64,000 bases of DNA, from positions 62,932,166-62,996,165 of the forward strand of contig OY288249.1 of NCBI GenBank assembly GCA_958450325.1. Direction: 5' to 3'. Below the pieces are notes generated by a model, which saw only the letters and a list, made by a program, of their open reading frames with translations, was not told the origin of the DNA and searched no databases. Positions 35,401-50,400 of this stretch are shown piece after piece. A program made the translations under genes and the position numbers. The number at the start of each line of letters is the position of its first letter. Position 1 is the stretch's first letter. The DNA is from Agrostemma githago. Taxonomy: Eukaryota > Streptophyta > Magnoliopsida > Caryophyllales > Caryophyllaceae.

Positions 35401-38400
35401 CTACAGCTCTTCCACCTGAATCGACAGTCCACATCGACATCTTTTTGATCGTGTCTCCCTCTCCTCCTCCTCCTCCTCCTCATCATCATCATCAGTCAGA
35501 AACAGATGTTCATGATTTTGTGTATCCATACCATGTATTCTGCTTCTATCACTGCCCTCTTCAACAATAGGTGGTGGTGGTGGTGGTGGTGTATTGTCAC
35601 CCACATTTGCAGTGTCCTTACAAGCTGATCTATTCTCGGCCTTAAAGTCATTATCCACAGTTTCTGATTCCTGGTTGTACATGTACTTGTCATTCAGCCT
35701 CTGCCGTGTAACCATAGACGACAGAAGTTGGTACCACCGTGACATCGCCTGCCTCTCATCCCTTCTCCTTTCTTCTTCCTCCCTTCTTTCCTCCTCTTCT
35801 CTATATGCCTGCTCATCAAATCAAACCTTCTCATTAACTTTACCTTCTTAATGACTGAATGCTCATATGAGACGAGACACTTTGGAGTGAGTGTTTAACC
35901 AAGTCTTTTTTCCTTATTTCAATATGCTTCAGATTAACAATTCCCAGGAATTTCTAATATTTATGAGTCAAGTCATGGGTCGAGCGAATCGTGACCTTAA
36001 ATTGTAGAGTGAGTGTTTCAAGACTCAGGTAATGGGTCAAAATTTTCAAATTCATGACCCTGAAAACGAAGCCGAGTCCTGTTTGCACATGGGGTTTATA
36101 TGAAATTGACCCCCATATTATGCGGCAATTGCTTCTTAATTTCAACTTTAAGTAGATTAATGAAGATTAGGAATCGAGTTGGCCTCACTGTATGAGATGG
36201 TCTCCCAATTAGAACATTTTTTATTACATGCACATGTTCTTACAACTATTTTTGCAAATTTTCTGATAAAAACCAGAATCATATAGTAGGAAAAAAAAAG
36301 GTGACAACTCAAAATCGAATGCATTGGTAAAGTTACCTCACAAATTGTTGTATGAGACCGTCCTATGCCTATTAGGACTGGCCCATAAAAACAATAGTCC
36401 AAGAATTTCCTTGTTTTTAAGTGATAATGCTCCTTTTCAGTTGGAATTACTTTCTTTTGGGCCGACTTATGTTATAGAAAGGTCCTGTAAGAGGGTTTCT
36501 CAAGTTACCTGTAGAATTGCTTCCCTGAATTCTTGACAGATCACAAGGCCTTCATAAACAGGAACTGAACGGCCATTTCGGAATTCAAATCCGACCATAG
36601 CAGGAGCAAAATCAACCCCAAGTCTCTTTGCAACAGGAACCAGCCTTGGCAGCCTCAGATGTATAGTTCCTGGTGGGAGGCACTTCTCCGACCATACGTC
36701 CACCTGACCACGCTCATTCTACAAGTAATAAAGGAATATAAAGTTTGGATTCTAACACAATTTCGGACCTCGTAAATGAGATGAATAAACCCAAGTTACC
36801 TTAGGAACTTTCCCACCGACGGCGTGGGGTAAACATAGCATTTCGGTTTGCCACTTCCCAAAAAGAGCGATATCAACATCAGATGCACCTTCAGTTGAAT
36901 TTTCTACTTGGGTGACCTGTCCTTTACGATTCTTATAACTACTCTTCACAACCTAGATATTTGAAGACACAGGCAGAATTCAGAAAACTTGAATCCACTT
37001 TCCTGTCAAAAAACAAAGAACCAGCATATCATGATAAGTCAAACATTACCTTTGAGGGAAGCTCGTTAACCCTAACTTGCAACCCCTCACGAAGCCATCG
37101 TTCCTTTGTGTGGAGTGTTTGGACACATGTGCGTGGATAAACTGCATGACCCGAACAAAAACCAAGTAAAGGACCCTTAGGATGCAAAATCTGATACTTG
37201 GAAAGCCATTTTTCAATGACATACAATGGATGGTTTCTATAGGCCTGCGTTTACAAGCAAGTTAACAAAAAAAACGTGTTAGAAATTAAAATGTAGATTT
37301 ATAGCAAAGCCCTAATGGCTAATAACATCAATCACAGCGCATTACCTGCTGATTTGTTGGAAGTGGTTCAGTTAATGCCCGAGTTGCTAATTCCATGTCC
37401 TCAGCAATGCTCCTGTTATAAACGGAGGAACCACTAGAACAAGTTTTTTTATTTTTAGCAGGACCAACACTTGATTTTTCTGAAAATATACTCTTTCCTG
37501 AGTTAAATGCCTGGGAAAGGGAAGCTTCTGCACATTCAGTCTCAATTCCATTGGAAAGAGTTCCACCGGTTGCACGAGACTCCAACTCCTTTAACGGAGA
37601 TAACACAGAATCCCACCATCCTGAATCAACTCGTTTTGGTGATATTTGGTACCACTTAGCACAGTACCTTCATTAAAAAAAAGTTGTTAAGGTTCCTAAC
37701 CTTGGAGGATGTCCAAACACAAGCTTTAATTCATCTAGACATAAACAGTATTCGTTAGGTACCTTTTCTTAGGTTCATGCAAGACAAGTTCAGAAGAATT
37801 AGAACAAAGGAGCTAGAGCTCATGCAGGGAAAAAAAATCACTAGTACATATAGATATCGCTACAAGAATCAACCACTTTTGTGGTTACACATAACAATTT
37901 CAACAAACCAACAAGCAGTAGAAACAGAAGCCACCTCACAATTAGTACAACACTAGCAAAGTTGAAGGGACAAAACTCAGAATGCATCACAAAATGGAAA
38001 CAATAATGTATGTCACGACAAGAAACAAGAAAGAATGTGAGTAAACTAATTATTAATTTTTTTTAAAAAGATATGACAAAAAGAAAAGCAGGGCTGTAAA
38101 TCAGACAATACAACTAAACCATTATCATTATGAAAATCAAACCTGCGAGTGACATCTTTAGCACCATGCCCCGCAAAGGCAACAACATATCGCAAAGAAC
38201 TTTTGCATGCAGCAGCCAAAGCCTCTACTTTCAATTCCCCATCAATAACTGAATTAACAACATCGATGTGGACCCACTTTCCAGTCAGGTTCTCACCATT
38301 GCAGAAAACCTCCGCCCAGTATAGTGGAGCTCCGACTTTCTTGGATCCAATTGCGGTAGATATCGCACGGGATGAGGATGGAGTTTCCTCAGCAATTCTT

Positions 38401-41400
38401 TTCAATTTTTTGAAGGGAGACAAGGAATTCAAAGGACGACTTAGAGAGCAGCTTTCAGACTCTACTGGTTTCTTTTCAGGAGTTTCAACTGATGTGGCAG
38501 CCATGGCCATTTGCAATTGCATCTCGAATTCCAAGTCACCTTTCCTTTTATGATGATTGTCTTCCTCTGAAGTATTCTGGGTCCCACCAGCTGAGGGATC
38601 TAGTTTTACAGCAAACAAAACGTTAACTCAAATGTTTTTAAACAAATCCAAGATTAGATTCAAACATTGTAATACCTGAAGCTTCATGAACCTGATTTCC
38701 ATTGAGACCTGAGGCAGTAGAACTTGTCCCTTCTTCCTTCATCTTACTAACCATAAGTGTCGATGATGAAAATACATCTTTCCTCTTGAATCTCTCTAGA
38801 TGTGGTGGCTCATCTGTGTCAGCTTCTGGTTTCAAGGAAGCTACATCCAAAATTGATACAAACCTGCGAAACAGATCTTCAAGCAGAATGTTACGGAGTA
38901 GTAAGCAATCATTCAACAGACAAACGCAAAATAAATTTGAACATAAGGATCATCTTAGTGCGCATATTCATAAGCTTACCTTGTTGTAAGATTTAGAGCT
39001 CTGAATAGTGCTACAGACAGTGCAGCCACCTGCAACAGCAATAATGAAGGTCAATAGCGCTACAGACAAGAAAAGGGTGACAAATCGTACGATGTCCAGC
39101 ACTCGAGTCAGTATACAGAAAATGATAGAAATAAAGTATCATAACAAACAAACAGAAAATACACCTCTTCAGGGCTCCCTCCATGCATTTCAAGAGCACA
39201 TGCCAGGCCAGAGTTAAATGGTTTTTCTGCACTATTTGAGCTTCTAACATGAAAATTTTGATGGAACTGCAAAACAATATTTACAGCACCACCACTAAAA
39301 AATTACTCAAGCAGCAATAAAAATATGGAATTTACAAAACGAAGGATTTACCCAAGAGACAAGAGGAGCCATATCATTAATTCTAAGCTTAGGAGCTTCA
39401 GAAATGTCCAGCAAGTGCGATGGCAAAAGTGATAGTAACGCAGCCTGCAATAAAGGTCCACAAAATAAGACAAAAATAGCAGGAGTCCTAACAGAATTTC
39501 AAGCCAAGAAAAATCAAAATACACATTTTTTTGCTAGAAGCAATATGTGGCAACAAAAAAAGAGACGAAGGAATTGATTATTGTTGCAGAGCCCCTCCTC
39601 AAAATCAGTAACAAATTTCACCCTTCATGGAAGAAGGCCATGGTACATCCATGATTCCATGGTCCATACACAGTGGCGGAGTAAGGGAACAAAAAATGTA
39701 ATTTTTTGCCTAACCAAACATCACTCAGATTCCGGCACCTCCACATCAGCATAATATCTACATCAAAGCTTCGGCGACTAATTTTTTGTAATAAAAATCT
39801 CTATTTTTTTGGTTTAAAGAAGCGTGCACTACACCGCAGGTGAGAATCGAACCTCCAATTGTTGGAGTAAAGAAGCCTTTAGCGCTAGAGATAAACCTTA
39901 TTCTAGATGTCTCCACTTACCCTACTTTTCATTTCCCTAGAGCTCAAACTTATCATCCAAGCAAAAGCATTTGTTCCCTTCTGTAGACACCCACATTTGA
40001 CCGCTAGGTGTCTATAGTAGTTTCCGACAAACACCCGATGATGATCGGACGCTAACGTGCTCTAACGTACTCGGAAATGGGCTCAAAATGATGGACATTT
40101 GGCCTAGGCATTTTAAGGAGTACAAATTTCACAAAACCAACCTCAAATTCAGGCCCAGTGGGTCGTTTCGAGTCAAATAACACTAATTTGGGTCGAAACC
40201 GTCACCAGGGGTAAAACCGTCTTTTAGCGACCGAGTCAAAACCCGGTCAAAGACATTTCTCGAAACTCGTGAGTTTACCGTGACATGTCACACGGTTGGT
40301 TCACACTCTAACTCCACAAAAATCAGCTTCACAAAATAATAAACAATTCCGTTTAAGGTAGAATTCGATCCCGAGTAGGAATCCTATCCGAGAACCGACT
40401 CAAACACTCAACCGAGTGCAACCACTCGGCCAAGTACCCAAACCAGCCGGTTTTTTGCTCTTTTCTTCCTACACAAGAAAACGGAATTCTCGTTCTCCTC
40501 AGCTTCTTACTCAAGCGGTAATTCTAGCTCAAACAGGAGTCCTATTCAAAAACCGATTCGAGCATCCGACCGAGTGTAAAACACTCGGCCGAAACAGTCC
40601 AAAACAAGAGCAAATCCACCGGTTTCTCTTTCTTCCTCTACAAGAAAGCGGAATTCTTATTTCCCTCAAATTCTCTCGTTTCCTATCTCAAGCGGTAGTC
40701 AAACTCTCATAAGTCAAGGTCGGGAATTTCCTATAAATAGGACCTCCCGTCCAACACAAAAAGAACGTTTTGCTACACATCCATCACACCGAAATTATAC
40801 ACATACACACACGATTTTCAGCAATAGTTATCTAGCATCCTGACACACATAATTCCTTAGCATCGTTAGACCGATATTACGTCACAAACCCGAAGGAAAA
40901 CCGGCTCCCATACCCGAACCTTCACCCTTCACACGCCCGTCAAACCGAGCCACCCTAAACCCAACCGACGTTACCTCGACGCTCCCGTGCCTAGCCACAT
41001 TCCGACGAGCTCCGATCCGAGTCAACAAGAGCATGTAGGTTGAGGGTGCAACAAAACCCGATTTCTTCCTTTCTCTCCTTCTCTTTTCTTCGTCCGTTTT
41101 TTGTTACGGGTCTAGAGTCGTTTTTTTTATTATTATTTTCCTAATATCGTTATTAACGAAAAACTATTTTCATAACGAATATTCTTAAACATACGATATC
41201 GATTTTTCTATAATCGAATATCGCATCGAAAAGAATTATATTAAGATTTCGACGATATCAAAAATCGTTACATCATTTTCGTCCAAAAATTCTTTTCTTT
41301 TACTTTTCCTTCAAAACAAACTATTTTACAAAACCTTTTTATTCATTCCGAATATTCGATATCGATTTCATAATCGAATATCGGGTACGACGAATATCGA

Positions 41401-44400
41401 AAACATGGATCGAATACAAGTTAATTCATAATTTGTACGCGATTCATCAAAATAACAATTTTCGAACAAAAATAAAAAAACCGGACAGACCCGCATGCGA
41501 GTCGCGCCAAGCCCGAGCGACTCGCGCGCAGGCCTGGAATCCGGGGCTTTTTTTTCTACTTTTTCGTTCGTTTTATTATTTATTCTTCGATCGATTTCTA
41601 AAAATTACATCTTTTCTAAAACTATTCCAAGTATTCGATATTAATTTCGTAGTTAACTATCGAATATAAAGAATATCGAAAATATTAATTCGAGTACGAA
41701 TCATGCAATATTCATACGCGATTTAATACGAACTTCGAGCTTTCGAAAACCGGACCCGAAACAGGCCACCACGCGACCCGCCGGCGTCCCGGGCGAGTCG
41801 CGCGGCTGGCTGTTTGCCGCGGCCCTTTTCCGTATTTTTATTATTTTTCGAACTTCGTTTTTTATACAAAACAACGTTCTTTTCAAACAATATTTTTCAG
41901 ATTTCGATTAATATTTATTTTCTCGATTTCGCTATTTTATTTTGCTATTTACAAATCGATACTAACTCGTTTGTTTATTTTGTAGCAAATTCATCTTTTA
42001 TTTCATTTGTTTTATTGTACTAAAACGAATCTCACATGTTAAATTTGACTTTGACATCAATAATCTTGCATGCATTAAACCACTTAGCAACCCATTCAAT
42101 TCCTCACATGCTTAGGAAAACAATGTTTGCATAATCATTCATCGTATTACTAACGCGCGCATTAAAACGTCATTCGATATCCTAGTAGAGGCCGCTAATG
42201 TGCGGGCGGGGTTGGGTGTTCTTAGTGAACTTCCCAACACGTACCCTCACCCCTTACTCAGAACCGTGGTTTCCGGATGTCCGAAACCATTGGCAACGAG
42301 AGTCATTCAATATACGATTAACCGCCCAGTCGGCATCTATATCGATATGCAAAAGGGACGAGCCCAATAAACTCTGACATCGGAAATGGGCCGTATTTTG
42401 TACACGGCCCACTACGACATAGAGTGGGCTCGAACGGTTCCGAATAACCATAAAATTCGGTGGCGACTCCGACTTCGATTTAAATTTCCATTTGACCATC
42501 TCATGGAGATTCATTCGCCTCCCCAAAACCCGCGCGTGGCCGCGTCGGGGTGGACCTATGTCATGTCCACAATTTGGCGACTCCGCTGGGGATTTTCTGA
42601 TGAGTTAATAACCTTCAGTCCTAAGGGTGAGACTCGAATAGAAATCGTTTGACTAGTACAATGCGCGTTTTAGTTTTACGGTTCATGCATAAACCCCGCT
42701 TTCCCGGGCCGGTACTCGCGACCGACGTCCCACTATACCGTTGATATAGTCCAAACTGGTTATGTCAAAGGTGTCCACTAGCCGATTCATATGGGTTTTA
42801 CGGCATGTCCTAATCTCAACTCGAGTTAGGGAGTCCGCCCCGATTCTTGATAGGCTGTGTACACTGGTATAGACCCTTATAGACTGACCGAGACTTAGAT
42901 TAAGAGCATACATGGCGTCATTATACTGTTTCCATGACTACATCTTTTTCAAAACCGTCATCTTTTCAAAAATTTGCATCCTTTTCAAAATATCCAATTT
43001 TCAAAACCCGGGTCATATACCGAACTTAGGACTTATGATTTTACTCAAAATAGCCTTTTTCTAGCCGGTATAATGCCCAATTCAAAACTCGAAAATATTT
43101 TCGAACTTTTCAAACCCGTCATTCGGCCCACTCCCTTTTCTTTTTTTCGAAAAAGGACCGGATTTCTCCACCCGATTCATTTCGGGCTTTTCAAAATTCA
43201 TATTTCAAAACTTCCTCTTCTTAGGACTTCCCGTATTTAGCAGTGTCGGGTCGTGTCATAAGTCGTTGAAGTCTCTAGCGTCGAAACTCCGTCGATCTTA
43301 CATCACGAGTTTCCCCCCTATCCTAGTCCGCCTTACCTAACTAAGGCAAGGCCCACCTACGTAGGACATACTCCTGCAAAGGTCGGCCCATTTACACAAT
43401 CGAGTCTAAAAGTCTGGGAATGTCTCACGTGAACCTTCCTCCGGACAGGGCCCAACCCACAACGTTGGATCCTGAGGAAGGCCCACCTCTTCACAAGTCA
43501 CCCGTCTAGGTGTCCTTTCCGAGTCATTTACCGTCTTTTAGTCCTCTTATTCTTCTCTTTTCCCTTGCTCGGGATGTACTTTCCTTAGGATTCGGGTTAA
43601 GTTGCTAATTACGCGGTGCTCTTACAGACAGGCCACCCTTCACTCGAACCATGACGCAAAAAGCCATCGACGAATTGAACACCACGTTGGCCCAAATCCA
43701 GACCCAATTGAGGCAAATGCGGGAAGACCAGATCGCTATCGTCACTCGGGTTAGTGCCGTAGAACAGGGAACTCCTAACGCCTCGATCGATGACGATGGG
43801 CCCTTAGCCGCGCTAGCCGGCGCAGTCCAAAAGCTGCAGGAACAGGTCCACTCGACCACCAGAAACACCATTCTCACGGAAAATGCCCGTACCTATTCGA
43901 CCCTAACTGATGAATTGCCCGCTAACCTTAACTTAACGGGCTTACCAATGTTCGATGGGACTGAAGACCCGGTACTTCACATTCGGGCTTTTAAGGACTT
44001 TATGGCTGTCAAGGGGGTCAAATCGACCATGTTCAAGCATCTCTTTGCTTCCTCTCTGGAGAAACACCCAAAAGCCTGGTACTACAGGCTCGACCCCAAG
44101 AAATTCAAAACTTGGGACGATGTTGCCATGGAATTCGCACGGAACTACGCGGATAATGCTGAAATCTAGACTACCATTCGTACTCTGGAAGTTATGGCCC
44201 AAGAACCTAAGGAGGGTTTCACCAAATACCTCCAAAGGTGGCGGACCGAAAGTGTGAAGCTGGTGGACAAGCCCACCGAAAAGGTGCTAGTGGAGGCCTT
44301 TGTCAAAAACCTCCTCCCTGCTTACCGAGTCCATCTCAGGTACGCCATCATACCCGATTTCGCCACATTAACCGAAATGGGTACCAGAATCGAAGACGAT

Positions 44401-47400
44401 TTAAGGCAAGAGAGCCTTACTAAGGCCTCTACCAAGGGGTATCAAGGAGCTAGTTCATCCTCCAGTAAGCCCGCCAACACAACGGCGGCCCGAAGCATCT
44501 TTGACGAGGTAAACTCACTCGACACCTCAACCAAGAAGAATACCCCAAATCGGGTATTCACTGACATTGGGACAACCTATGCTAATGCCTTACAAAGGCT
44601 GTCTTCGAAAGGCCTAATCCAACCGATAGGCCCAACTCCAGAAGTTCCCGTAGAAAAGCGGTCTAAAAGCTACAACATTCAGGCCTATTGCCACTACCAC
44701 CAAGGCAATGGGCATGACACGGAGAAATGCTGGAAATTGAAACATCTTATCCAAGATCTGATCGAAAATGGGAAGATACCGCTACCCAGTGACAAGCCAA
44801 GTAACAAAAACAATCCTCTCGTTACTCATGCCATTTTTACCGGAGAGGTAATTGACTGTTCTCATCTCATTTCACCCTTCATTTCTCAAATCAACGGGAT
44901 ATGGAACGACGATGAAGACGATATTTACCTGGCTAAAGGGGAGGCTATCCCCGTCACCATCGAGGAAGTCCGGAGGGCTAAAGCCAAAGTTCTGGCCGGT
45001 ACACACACCATCACGGCCACCCCGGAAACCGTCACTGAACCTTCCAGGACGGAACTCACTCCTGAAGAGCCAAACGCCGACACAGCCCTAGTCAGACAAT
45101 TGAAGAGGGTCCGAACCGATATTACCATATGGCAGCTTTTGGTTAGTTCGCAAGAGCATCGAGCGACACTTACTAAGGCCCTCGATGAAATCAAGGTCGA
45201 CCCCTCGGTTACCCCCGCTGAAATGGTAGCCACGGTCTTGCCATATCTCAAGGACAAGCCCAAAGGAGAAGGCCCACTCATCACCTTCTCCGAGTCCGAC
45301 CTTCCACCATTCGGGGCCACTCATAACCTGGCCCTGTACATTACGGTGATTTGTCGAAACAAATATCTCCCGATGACCCTAATTGATGACGGGTCCGCGG
45401 TTAACGTCCTTCCTTTAAGGACCGCCAAGGCCCTCGGCATCACCGAGGCTGACTACCTTCCGACCGCGAAGACTATCCAGGCTTTTGATGGAAGCCCAAA
45501 ATCAGTGGCTGGGGCCGTTAAACTAACCATCATAACAGGCCCGATCGAAAAGGAGTTAGAATTCCAAGTGATCGATGTTACTTCATCTTTCAATCTGCTA
45601 CTTGGAAGACCATGGATTCACGCGGTCAAAGCAGTATCTTCCACTCTTCACAGAAAGGTTAAGCTACCTTTACAGGACGGGATCATCACCCTCGAAGCCA
45701 CTCCCATAACCGTGTCCAGCTGCAACACGGCGGGCTAAGCCGACCCACGAGGATTCAACTTTGTGGGAATGATCGAAGAAGAGCACCTTTTTCAGCCATA
45801 CTTCACCGTTAGCATCTATACGATGCTACAGAACCTGGGTTGCCTACCGGGAGTCACTTCAAGGCCATATCTACCACCGGGAAAGATCATCGAAACCCTG
45901 AACAACGGGCAATCTCACCTCGGTCTAGGCTATACTATGGCATCCGGCTACACGAACCAAACCAAGACGGTCACGTTCGTCACCCCGGTATTCGAAACCG
46001 TGCAAACAGGCCTCTATGGGCCCACCATCTCATATCCCGGGACCAAACTGGCTCGGGAATGCAATTTCATTCCAGATGACATATTCGCCCTTATCCAGGC
46101 CGAATCAAAGGAGGGCCCAAGCAACACTGAGCCCATTCTAGGACTACTCTTTGGGAAGACAAGGTCATCCCTACCCCTAAGCAAGAACTGGTCAGCTTGA
46201 TCCTTCGCAGCAGCAACTTTGATCCAACCAAGTTGATCTCGGAAGTTGGTGCCGACACCGGGAAGAGAGCTTGGAGGAAGACAATCAAGTGGACCGACGG
46301 TCAGGGCCGAGTCTACAAGCTAACTACTGGCGAAGGAGATATGCATGCTATCGAGTCTGAATCTGAGTCCGAGTCCGAGTCAGAGTCAGAGTCGGAGTCT
46401 GAGTCAAAGTCTAGAGGGTCCAGTACTAGGATCGAGTCTGTAACCCCTCTCCCTTCTTTAGCCTCACCATCGGGAGCCCCGGAGTCTGTCCCGAGGGCTC
46501 TCCCTATCCCGCCTCTGACCAACGATCAGATGGCAGCTCTCTTCGAGCTCTTTTCAAAATTTACTATCAATAATAACGATAACCGTTCCGCTTACGACTT
46601 GGCTTATTTTCAAAATGTTTTCAAAAATCTTACTTGCAATGACATTGAGAAACCCGACGAACAGGTACCATTGCCTCCGCATCTAATTGAGCAACTTGAA
46701 CAAAGGGAGTCCCGAAATCCGGTAATCGAAGAAACCGATTCCATCAACGTAGGAACCCCTTTAGAGCCTCAGATACTTAGGTTGGGCTTATCTTTAGACC
46801 CCGAGGAGAAACAACAATTCACGGATCTCCTCCAAGAATTCAAAGACGTCTTTGCATGGTCCTACAAGGACATGCCGGGAATAGACCGGGAGATAGCTGA
46901 ACACCGAATACCCATCAAAGACGGGTACAAGCCGGTAAAACAGAAACTCCGAAGAATGAGGCCCGAATGGTCTCTCAAAGTCAAAGAGGAAGTTGATAAA
47001 CAATTCAAAGCGGGCTTTATCCAAGTGTCTGAATATCCAGACTGGGTTGCAAACATAGTACCAGTACCCAAAAAGGATGGCAAAGTCCGAGTATGTGTAG
47101 ATTTCCGGGACCTTAATAAGGCCAGCCCAAAAGATGATTTTCCGTTGCCACACATCGACATATTAGTGGATAACACGGCCGATCATGCCCTTCTGTCATT
47201 TATGGACGGGTATGCCGGATACAATCAGATCAAAATGGCGGGAGAAGACATGAGTAAGACCACCTTCATCACACCTTGGGGGACTTACTGCTATACTGTG
47301 ATGCCATTTGGGCTTATTAACACTGGTGCCACTTATCAACGGACCGCTACTACTTTATTGCATGACATGATGCATAAGGAAGTAGAGGTCTACGTCGACG

Positions 47401-50400
47401 ATATGATTGTCAAATCCAAGGACCGAAACGGGCACGTTACATCCCTAAGGAAGTTCTTTACCCGACTACGCAAGTACAACATGAGGTTAAACCCTCAAAA
47501 ATGCAGTTTCGGGGTAACATCGGGCAAACTACTGGGCCACATTGTCAGCCAACGGGGCATCGAAGTTGACCCAGCAAAAATCAAGGCCATAACCGAAATG
47601 CAACCACCTAAGACCGAAAAAGAAATAAGGGGGTTTCTCGGAAAAGTCCAATACATAAGCCGATTCATTTCAAAGCTAACCATGGTATGTGAACCCATTT
47701 TCAAGAAACTGAAGATAGGAGAACGAACACTATGGGACGACAAATGTCAAATGGCTTTCGACAAAATCAAGGAAATTCTATCCTCTCCACCGGTGCTAAT
47801 GCCACCTCAGCATGGTTTGCCTCTATCACTATACTTGACGACAACCGAGACTGCCATGGGCGCTATGCTGGCCCAGACGGTCGATTCTGAAGAACGGGCT
47901 ATTTACTACATCAGTAAGAAGTTCTTAGAATACGAATGCAAATACACCATGCTCGAGAAGACGTGTCTAGCATTAGTATGGGCCACTAAAAAGCTCCGAC
48001 ACTATATGCTTAGTCACGAGGTACATGTGCTATCCAAAATGGATCCAATCAAGTATCTTTTCGAGAAGCCCATCCTTAACGGTCGTATATCCAGGTGGAC
48101 TTTAATGCTAGCTGAGTTTGACCTCAAGTTCGTACCTTTAAAAGCCATCAAGGGTCGGGTAGTAGCAGAATTCCTCGCCGATAGCCCGATATCCGAGAAA
48201 GGCCACACCGATACTTGGGCTTTTCCAGATGAAGATATATTCCATACCGACACTGACACATGGGATTTGTACTTTGACGGAGCATCCAACTTTCGAGGAT
48301 TTGGTGTCGGGATTTTGCTAATCTCACCACAAGGTGAACATACCCCGCTATCCATCAAGCTAGATTTTGACGTGACTAATAACGCAGCCGAATACGAAGC
48401 ATGCATTCACGGGTTGCAAGCCGCTGCCGATTTAGGAGTAACGAACCTCCGGGTCCACGGCGACTCATCATTAGTCATAAATCAAACCCTACAAAAATGG
48501 AAGACTCGGAACGCAAATCTCGTGGCTTACCAAGCGCGAGTAAGGGTTCTCGAAAAATAATTCCAAAAGATGGAGTACATTTATCTGCCTCGGGAAGAAA
48601 ACCAGTTTGCAGAAGCTCTGTCAAAATTAGCATCTTTGCTGAATATCCCAGCGCATCTAACTAGCATGCCCATTTGTGTCGAAAGACGATCTGAGCCAGC
48701 ATATATCAACGCTATCCAAGATATCGAAATAACTGATCCAGAACCTTGGTATCAGGCTATTCTAACCTACTTGACGTCAGGGGAATATCCTCCGGGAGCT
48801 GAAAACCGGGCCAAGAAGGCTCTGCGAAGATGGGCAACCCAGTTCATCCGCACAGACGATGGACAGCTATACAAAAAGACAGCACAGGGGGCTTTGCTTC
48901 TATGCATTGACAAAACTCGAGCCGAAAGAGTTATGGCCGAGGTGCACGATGGCGAAAACGGACCACATGAATGCCCATATGTTGGCCCGAAAAATTGCAA
49001 GACTCGGTTAATATTGGAATAGCATGGAAACTGACTGTCAGCTGTATGTCAAACACTGTCACAACTGTCAGATTTTCGCTAATGTTCAGCATATGCCTTC
49101 ATCCCTGCTATATACAATGACATCACCATGGCCATTCTCGACATTGGGGATTGATATAATCGGGAAAGTGAATCCTTCCGGGACAGGAGGTCACTGCTTC
49201 ATCCTAGTGGCTATCGACTATTTCACCAAATGGGTCGAAGCCGAATCATACCGGATCTTGAATGCCAAACATGTGGCTAAGTTCATCCAAAACAAAATTA
49301 TATGTCGATATGGGATTCCACACGAGTTCATCAGCGATCACGGGACCCATTTCCAAGCTGAAACCGCCACTCTACTGGAAAAGTACAAGATCCAAAGGCA
49401 TACATCGTCACCTTACCGTCCTCAAACAAATGGAGCGGTGGAGGCAGCTAACAAGACAATTGTCACCATTCTTAAAAAGATGGCTGAGAATTACCGGGAT
49501 TGGCCCGACAAGATACCCTTTGCCTTATGGGGATATCGGACATCGATTCGAACTGCAACCGGAGCAACTCCATACTATCTGACATATGGAATGGAAGCAG
49601 TCCAACCGGTCGAGCTAGAAGTACCCTCCCTTAGGATTCTGCTCGAAAGTCAGGTACCTGAAGCAGACTGGGTCCAAGCCCGATATGATTCACTAATCCT
49701 CTTAGACGAACGACGGTCCCGGGCTCTGAATAATATTCAGATATATCAGAAAAGGATCCAACGGGCTTTTAACAAAAGGGTTAGGCCCAGAAACATCAAA
49801 GAGGGCGATCTAGTCCTAAAATCTGTTCGAGCTTTACTACCAGTTGACCCAAGGGAAAAATTCAAACCCAATTGGGCTGGGCCATATCTGGTGAAGAAGA
49901 TTCTTTCAGGAGGAGCAGTAATGCTAACAGACTTGGACGGAAACGAGTTCGTCAATCCAACAAACTTGGATCAACTGAAGCGTTACTACCCATAAACCCT
50001 ATCTCAATGTCATTTGCAAAATTTGTAAAATATCTTTTTTATGAATTTTCAAAATTTTAAGCAAGTCAATAAGTTAGGATCACTTATCCTACCGTTGCAC
50101 ATCCTGAATTAATAATCTTGATGTATTTCGAAAATTGCAAAAAAATGCTTCTGAACTACGGAAGGTTTGATTCCATTAATTTTGGATACGTAGGCAACCC
50201 CTCAAAAGGGTACAACCATTGCAATAACGAAAAGACGGGAACGGTATTCACTAATATGTCTTTTTTTTATTATTTCAAAAAAATGCATCACAACAAAAAA
50301 GCAACAAAATCACACCACAAAAAAATAGTAGTAATACTTAAATAATAAATTAAGGAGACTACTCGTACATTTTACCCTTTCCCTTATCTTTCGGGTCACG

